Assembly (NCBI GenBank): GCA_038200275.1
Contig: JBBPYC010000065.1
Coordinates: forward strand, 1 to 27,891
DNA: 27,891 nt
Source: JBBPYC01 sp038200275
Lineage (GTDB): Bacteria > Pseudomonadota > Gammaproteobacteria > Burkholderiales > Burkholderiaceae_C
Direction of reading: 5' to 3'
Part shown: positions 23,349 to 27,891 of the stretch, in pieces
How positions within the stretch are numbered: the first letter of the stretch is position 1
How the letters are laid out: each line of letters begins with the position of its first letter
Made by a program: the position numbers and the translations under genes
Notes under the pieces: model-generated
Databases searched by the model: none
What the model saw: the letters and a program-made list of their open reading frames with translations, nothing else
What the model was told of the DNA's origin: nothing

Positions 23349-24950
23349 ATGTCCGAACGCATCGAACCATCAACACTGAAATCCTGGCTGCATGACGGCG
23401 ACGAGATCGCCTTGCTCGACGTGCGTGAGCAAGGTCAGTACGGCGAGTCGCATCTGTTCTATGGCATTCCCCTGCCCTACAGCCGGCTCGAACTCGATGC
23501 CCCGCGGCTGCTGCCGCGGCGAAGCGTGCGGGTGGTGGTGTATGACAGTGGAGAGGCCGACACGGACCGCGTGGCCGAACGCGCCGCGGACCGGCTGAAA
23601 GCCATCGGCTACAGCGATGTGCATCGGCTCGCAGGCGGCACCCAGGCCTGGCGCAAAGCCGGCCATGTGCTGTTCGCCGGCGTCAACCTGCCATCGAAAA
23701 CGTTCGGCGAACTGGCCGAGCAGGTCTATCACACGCCACGCGTCGGTGCCGATGAGCTGGCGGGCATGCTTGCGTCGGGGAACCCGGTGGCCGTGTTCGA
23801 CGGGCGACCATTGACCGAATTCAGGAAGATGAGCATTCCGGGCGCGACCTGCTGCCCGAACGGCGAACTGGGCTATCGGATGCGCAGCCTGGTGCCCGAC
23901 CCGACCGTGCCCATCGTGATCAACTGCGCGGGCCGCACGCGCAGCATCATCGGTGCGCAGACGCTGATCAACCTGGGGCTGCCGAACCCGGTTTACGCAC
24001 TGGAGAACGGCACACAGGGCTGGTATCTGGCCGACCACGCGCTTGAGCACGGTGCGACAAAAGCGTATTCACCAGACTCCGGGACCGCGCAACTCCAGCC
24101 GGCGGCGCAAGCGCTGGCGCAGCGTTTCTCGGTGCCGACCGTGAATGCTTCGACCTGCGCGACGTGGGCGGCCGACCCGGCCCGCACCTTGTTCCTTTGC
24201 GATGTGCGCACACCCGAAGAGTTTGCTGCCGGCACCCTGCCCGGCGCCCAGCACACCCCTGGTGGACAGTTGATGCAGGCAAGTGATCAGTACGTCGGCG
24301 TGCGGGGCGCCCGGCTGGTGCTGTTCGACGACGACGGTGTCCGCGCGCCGACGACCGCGAGTTGGTTGCGCCAGATGGGGCACGAAGCCAGCGTCCTGGC
24401 CGGCGGCCTTGCGAGCGGCTTCACGTTGAACGCAGCCGAAGCGCCGCTGCCGCCGCCGCTTCAAACCATTACGCCGCAAGCACTGGCCGAGTTGCTGACA
24501 CATGGCGACGTCGCGGTGATCGATTTGCGGCCGGGCATGCAGTTTCGTGCGGGTCACATCGCTGAGGCCCGCTGGTCGATCCGGCCGCGGCTCGGCGGCT
24601 TACTCAGTGAAATCGCCGGCGCGCGCCAGATCGTATTGGTGTCGGACGAGCCCGCGCTCGCCGCGTGGGCAGCCGCATCCGAATGGCGAGCCGATCTGCC
24701 GGCGCCGCTGCTGCTCGAGGGCAGCCTGCCGGCCTGGCGGACGGCCGGTCTGCCCGTGGCCGCCAGCCCGGACACGCCGTCGGACGCCGACTGCATCGAT
24801 TACTTGTTCTTCGTGCACGACCGGCACGACGGCAACAAGGAGGCAGCGCGCCGCTATCTGGCTTGGGAGACGGGCCTCGTCGCACAACTGGATGCCGATG
24901 AACTCGCAGCGTTTCGATTGCCCGCAGCCGCCGCAGATCACCGCGGCTGA
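23349..24950 (+). CDS. Multidomain rhodanese-like protein (four rhodanese domains)
   Basis: The 533-residue protein contains four rhodanese repeats: about residues 1-108 (LLDVREQGQYGESH), 125-230 (VFDGRPLTEFRKMSIPGA), 265-358 (LCDVRTPEEFAAGTLPGA) and 373-470 (VIDLRPGMQFRAGHI). Only the second has an active-site cysteine, Cys193 in INCAGRTRS. At the matching places the others have YDSGE, FDDDG and VSDEP. A C-terminal tail (470-533) has no match. Rhodaneses transfer sulfane sulfur, for instance from thiosulfate or persulfides. It is cytoplasmic, with no signal. ATG 23349 is likely, although an in-frame start 13 codons upstream exists. Being next to a thiol dioxygenase and a C-S lyase, it probably handles sulfite, thiosulfate or persulfide produced in thiol degradation (inference). 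Confidence 0.92.
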   Translation: MSERIEPSTLKSWLHDGDEIALLDVREQGQYGESHLFYGIPLPYSRLELDAPRLLPRRSVRVVVYDSGEADTDRVAERAADRLKAIGYSDVHRLAGGTQAWRKAGHVLFAGVNLPSKTFGELAEQVYHTPRVGADELAGMLASGNPVAVFDGRPLTEFRKMSIPGATCCPNGELGYRMRSLVPDPTVPIVINCAGRTRSIIGAQTLINLGLPNPVYALENGTQGWYLADHALEHGATKAYSPDSGTAQLQPAAQALAQRFSVPTVNASTCATWAADPARTLFLCDVRTPEEFAAGTLPGAQHTPGGQLMQASDQYVGVRGARLVLFDDDGVRAPTTASWLRQMGHEASVLAGGLASGFTLNAAEAPLPPPLQTITPQALAELLTHGDVAVIDLRPGMQFRAGHIAEARWSIRPRLGGLLSEIAGARQIVLVSDEPALAAWAAASEWRADLPAPLLLEGSLPAWRTAGLPVAASPDTPSDADCIDYLFFVHDRHDGNKEAARRYLAWETGLVAQLDADELAAFRLPAAAADHRG

Positions 24951-25012
24951 GTGAGCCGGCTTCCGCCTCATCCCTTCCCATTCATTCCGCTCGTCTTTTC
25001 AGGAACCTTCAC

Positions 25013-26032
25013 ATGACTCCAAACACACACAGCGCACACCGCCTACTTCGGTTCTACGCTCCTGTTTTCATAGCGCTTGCAGCGCTCGCATCGGGATCCC
25101 GGCTCGCCGCACAAGCACTGCCCGCGCAGAACGGCTTCCCGAGCCAGCCGATCAAATTCATGTCGCCGTTCCCGCCCGGAGGTGGCAACGACGGCACCAC
25201 GCGTTTGATCACGACGCGGCTGCCGGAGATCACGGGCCAGCCCGCGGTAGTGGAAAACCGCGGTGGCGCTGGCGGCAACATCGGCGCCAAAGCGGTGGCG
25301 GACGCGAAGCCAGACGGCTACACGTTGCTGACCGCGCAGGTGTCCATCATGGCCGTCAATCCGGCGCTGTACGCATCGGCTGGGTTCGACCCACTGAAGG
25401 ATTTCATCCCCGTCACCTAGATCAACGCGGCGCCGCTGGCGATCGTGGTGCGGGCCGACTCGCCGCTGAAAGACTTTGCCGACGTAGCAGCACGCGCCAA
25501 GGAGGACCCAGGCTCGGTCACTTACGCCACCCCGGGCAACGGCACCCTGTCGCACCTGGTTGGTGTGGTGCTGAACAAGGACAGCGGCGTCGACCTGACG
25601 CATGTGCCTTACAAGGGCGCGGGCCCGGCCATCACCGATCTGCTGGGCGGCCAAGTCGACCTGCTCGTCACGTCCACTTCGTCGGTCGCTGGCATGTTGC
25701 AAAGCGGCAAGATGCGCGCCCTGGCCGTGACCAGCCCGCGCCGCATCGGCGTGTTCACGAACGTGCCGACGTTGGAAGAACTCGGGTACAAAAACGCGCG
25801 CTTTGAAGACTGGTACGGCGTGTTCGCACCCGCCGGCACGCCCGCGGATCGCGTCGAATACTTGAACCAGGCGATCGTGCGCACGTTGCGTCTGCCGGAA
25901 GTGACCAAGTCGATCAACGACGGCGGCAACGAAGTGGTGGCCAGCAGCAGCCAGGCGTTCAGCGCTCAGATGCGCGAAGACATCGAGCGCTGGGGCCGCG
26001 TTGTGAAATTGTCGGGCGCGAAGGTGGACTGA
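25013..26032 (+). pseudogene. Bug family tricarboxylate-transporter receptor, interrupted by an in-frame TAG
   Basis: The frame starts at ATG 25013 (AGGAA seven bases upstream) with a signal peptide and then the Bug blocks: SQPIKFMSPFPPGGGND, VVENRGGAGGNIGAKAVA, PDGYTLL and NPALYASAGFDPLKDFIPVT. It then hits TAG at 25418-25420 and continues in the same frame with INAAPLAIVVRADSPLKDF, HVPYKGAGPAITDLLGGQV and a normal C-terminus to 26032. Without the stop, it would be a 339-residue Bug protein of usual length. A single C-to-T change from CAG (Gln) explains it. No other lesion is seen, so the change is recent or a sequencing error. The PLP-enzyme gene starts four bases after its stop and the rhodanese gene ends 62 bases before it, so the receptor belonged to this organosulfur unit. 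Confidence 0.88.
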
Positions 26033-26036
26033 CCGC

Positions 26037-27248
26037 ATGGCCGAAGCACCACCGCAGCCGGTTGAAGTCTCTGTGCAGACCCGGCTCTTGCATACCGGCA
26101 AGGCGCCGGTGTTTGCTGGTGGCTCGGCCGTCAACCCGCCGCTGGTACGCGCAAGCACAGTGTTGTTCGACAGCGTCGCGCAGCAACGCGAGATGCGGGC
26201 GCGCCGCGGCAGTGAGCGGTTGTTCACCTACGGTGCGCGCGGCACGCCGACCACCTTTGCACTGGAAGACGCCGTCAGCGAACTCGAAGGCGCCTATCGC
26301 ACGCGGTTGTTTCCGACCGGGCTGGCTGCGATCGGCATGACGCTTTTGAGCTATTGCAAGCCCGGCGACCATGTGCTGATGTCGGATGCAGTGTATGAGC
26401 CAACGCGCAACCTCGCGCGCACATTCCTCGATCCTTACGGCATTGGCTGCACGTTCTTTGCAGCCGACGGGCGCGCTGTGGAATCACTGTTCCAGCCGAA
26501 CACGCGCTTGGTCTTTGCTGAGTGCCCGGGCTCGCTGGTCTATGAACTGTGCGACCTGCCTGCGCTGGCGGCCACTGCGCATGCCCATGGCGCGCTGCTG
26601 GTGGCCGACAACACCTGGGGCTCTGGTTTGCAATACCGGCCGCTTGCGCTCGGCGCTGATGTGTCGTTGATGGCGTTGACCAAATATCTGTCGGGCCACT
26701 CGGACGTGATGATGGGCAGCGTCGCGACCACGCAAGCCGCCTGGGGCCCGTTGGCCGATCGCAGCGATGCATTCGGCATGACGGTGAGCCCCGACGACGC
26801 CTGGCTGGTGCTGCGCGGCCTGCGCACCTTGTCGGCACGCTTGGGCGTGCACGAACAAAACGCGCTCGAAGTGGCGCGCTGGCTCCAGGCACAGCCGCAA
26901 GTGGCCACCGTGTTCTGTCCTGCGCTGCCGCAGCATCCACATCACGGGTTGTGGCTGCGTGACTGCCGCGGCACCAATGGACTGCTGTCTTTCGAGTTAC
27001 GAGCAGAGATCGATGCAGCGGCGTGCGAGCGCATGGTCGATGCGCTATCGCTGTTCGGTCTGGGTGCGTCCTGGGGCGGCTACGAGAGCTTGGTCACGCT
27101 GGCCGATATGCGCCGCGCGCGCAGCGTGACCGACTGGAGCCGACGCGGCCAGGTGGTTCGGCTGCACATCGGGCTGGAGGATCCAGGCGATCTGCTGCGA
27201 GATCTGCAAGCGGGTTTTGCGGCGATGGCGCCGGACGGAGTGGGTTAG
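26037..27248 (+). CDS. metC: Cys/Met metabolism PLP-dependent enzyme, cystathionine beta-lyase-like
   Basis: The 403-residue protein is a fold-type I PLP enzyme of the cystathionine lyase/synthase family. It has TYGARGTPTTFALEDAVSELEG (64-85), the phosphate-binding TGLAAIGMTLLSY region, DNTWGSG (191-197) and the PLP lysine Lys216 in ALTKYLSGHSDVMMG. The DNTWGSG and GHSDVMMG forms are those of beta-lyases (MetC), which release thiols, pyruvate and ammonia from cystathionine or cystine-like substrates. ATG 26037 lies four bases after the stop of the broken Bug gene, so translation was probably coupled to it; whether the nonsense codon reduces its expression is an open question. Its presence with a thiol dioxygenase and rhodanese suggests a catabolic C-S lyase rather than methionine synthesis (inference). 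Confidence 0.88.
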   Translation: MAEAPPQPVEVSVQTRLLHTGKAPVFAGGSAVNPPLVRASTVLFDSVAQQREMRARRGSERLFTYGARGTPTTFALEDAVSELEGAYRTRLFPTGLAAIGMTLLSYCKPGDHVLMSDAVYEPTRNLARTFLDPYGIGCTFFAADGRAVESLFQPNTRLVFAECPGSLVYELCDLPALAATAHAHGALLVADNTWGSGLQYRPLALGADVSLMALTKYLSGHSDVMMGSVATTQAAWGPLADRSDAFGMTVSPDDAWLVLRGLRTLSARLGVHEQNALEVARWLQAQPQVATVFCPALPQHPHHGLWLRDCRGTNGLLSFELRAEIDAAACERMVDALSLFGLGASWGGYESLVTLADMRRARSVTDWSRRGQVVRLHIGLEDPGDLLRDLQAGFAAMAPDGVG

Positions 27249-27397
27249 GCCGTTGAACCTTTCTCCGCTGAAACGACATCGGGCGGCTGGGATGTAGGCG
27301 AAGGCCGGCAGTCGGTCGTATGGTTATCCGGCAATCGTTGCGAATCCATCCGTCCACAATGCGCCTCTGGCAACAACCATCTACGGAGAACTGACCC

Positions 27398-27640
27398 ATG
27401 GCCAACGAACGACCAGCAAGCGGTGGCAACACCCCGGACAGCGACCACATCGACGGCAACGACCGGGCTCAAGTCGAGCACTGGGCAAAGAAGCTTGACG
27501 CGGCGCCGGACCAGATCACGGCCTCGATCAAGCGCGTCGGCAACCTCGCAGCCGACGTCGAAATGGACCTGAAGGGCACGCATGCCACGACCAATGCCGA
27601 TCAGGAAGAACGCGCCGAGTCCAATCCGAAATTGAAGTGA
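27398..27640 (+). CDS. DUF3606 domain small protein
   Basis: The 80-residue hydrophilic protein has the DUF3606 pattern: a polar N-terminus, then a helical AQVEHWAKKLDAAPDQITASIKRVGN segment (about 24-49), as in small stress-related proteins of unknown function. The start ATG 27398 has GGAG with normal spacing. It is followed by a strong terminator. The 149 bases upstream would hold its promoter; I cannot single it out. Confidence 0.82.
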   Translation: MANERPASGGNTPDSDHIDGNDRAQVEHWAKKLDAAPDQITASIKRVGNLAADVEMDLKGTHATTNADQEERAESNPKLK

Positions 27641-27670
27641 TCACTGCGCTGCAACCGACGTTGCGGCAAG

Positions 27671-27709
27671 AAAAAAGCCCTGGTGCATCGATGCACCGGG
27701 GCTTTTTTT
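27671..27709. terminator. Bidirectional rho-independent terminator
   Basis: An A-run and GCCC are followed by GGTGCATCGATGCACC, GGGC and a T-run. The palindrome plus the GCCC/GGGC arms give a long GC-rich stem with poly-U on either strand. It serves the DUF3606 gene on the plus strand and the partial gene entering from the right on the minus strand. Confidence 0.92.
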
Positions 27710-27759
27710 ATTCATCGATCCGGCTGCTCCAGCAGGCCAGCCAAAGCCTTATTCCATTT

Positions 27760-27891
27760 CTAATTTACAAGTGAAACCAAAAGCGCGCCGATGATCCACG
27801 GCCAGGAGACGATGGAGGCGACCGTGCCGGGGTTGCGCTCCAGGCTCTGCAGGGCGTGCATCAGGTGCCGCTCCAGCGCATTGAGGCTTGG
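27760..27891 (-). CDS. Partial minus-strand gene, C-terminal 43 residues, unknown function
   Basis: An open frame enters from the right edge and ends at TAG (27762-27760). Its C-terminus reads LERHLMHALQSLERNP, then a hydrophobic segment SIVSWPWIIGALLVSLVN that could be one membrane helix at the very end. The codons are mostly G/C-ending except for the last few and the stretch behind the stop, which are AT-richer than the rest of the window. It terminates at the bidirectional hairpin. I do not recognise the family; a tail-anchored small membrane protein would fit the visible part. Confidence 0.6.
   Translation of the reverse strand, partial: PSLNALERHLMHALQSLERNPGTVASIVSWPWIIGALLVSLVN

Overview
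The window is high-GC DNA whose gene content points to a betaproteobacterium of the order Burkholderiales. The evidence is two tripartite-tricarboxylate ('Bug') solute receptors without adjacent membrane subunits, a CYP116B-type self-sufficient P450, a 4-hydroxyphenylpyruvate dioxygenase/pterin dehydratase pair, and a GC-rich dispersed intergenic repeat of a kind I associate with Comamonadaceae-like genomes. The genus cannot be fixed from the sequence alone. All content looks chromosomal and metabolic; I see no transposase, phage gene, CRISPR array, tRNA or rRNA.

Left part (1-8785). On the minus strand, HPPD (1428-352) overlaps the pterin carbinolamine dehydratase phhB (355-29), giving a Phe/Tyr catabolic unit that may continue off the left edge. 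A GST-like gene (1646-2332) diverges from it. Next, all on the minus strand, come a lipoprotein penicillin-acylase-type Ntn hydrolase (8581-6086), a Bug receptor (6011-5028) and a P450-reductase-ferredoxin fusion (4811-2472). A perfect 20-bp palindrome lies upstream of the acylase.

Middle part (8786-17756). A LysR regulator (minus) diverges from pirin 1, followed by a DUF5996 protein, then pirin 2, pirin 3 and an NADPH-dependent FMN reductase. A 33-bp sequence with alternating GTCGC/GCGAC arms in the LysR-pirin 1 gap is repeated (28/33) upstream of pirin 2, which suggests that one regulator controls both pirin units. Then comes a tight SDR - Rieske oxygenase - GrdB/PrdB-like operon. The last protein resembles the selenoprotein B subunit of anaerobic glycine/proline reductases, but has CxxC where those have Sec-x-x-Cys. 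It sits beside an oxygenase and is the most unusual element of the window.

Right part (17757-27891). A DUF808 membrane protein, a Tat-exported dienelactone-hydrolase-like protein, a SulP anion transporter and a two-domain universal stress protein are followed by a likely organosulfur unit. This comprises a cysteine-dioxygenase-family thiol dioxygenase, a four-domain rhodanese with a single active-site Cys, a Bug receptor interrupted by an in-frame TAG, and a cystathionine beta-lyase-like PLP enzyme. A small DUF3606 protein and a strong bidirectional terminator follow. The window ends inside the 3' end of an unidentified minus-strand gene.
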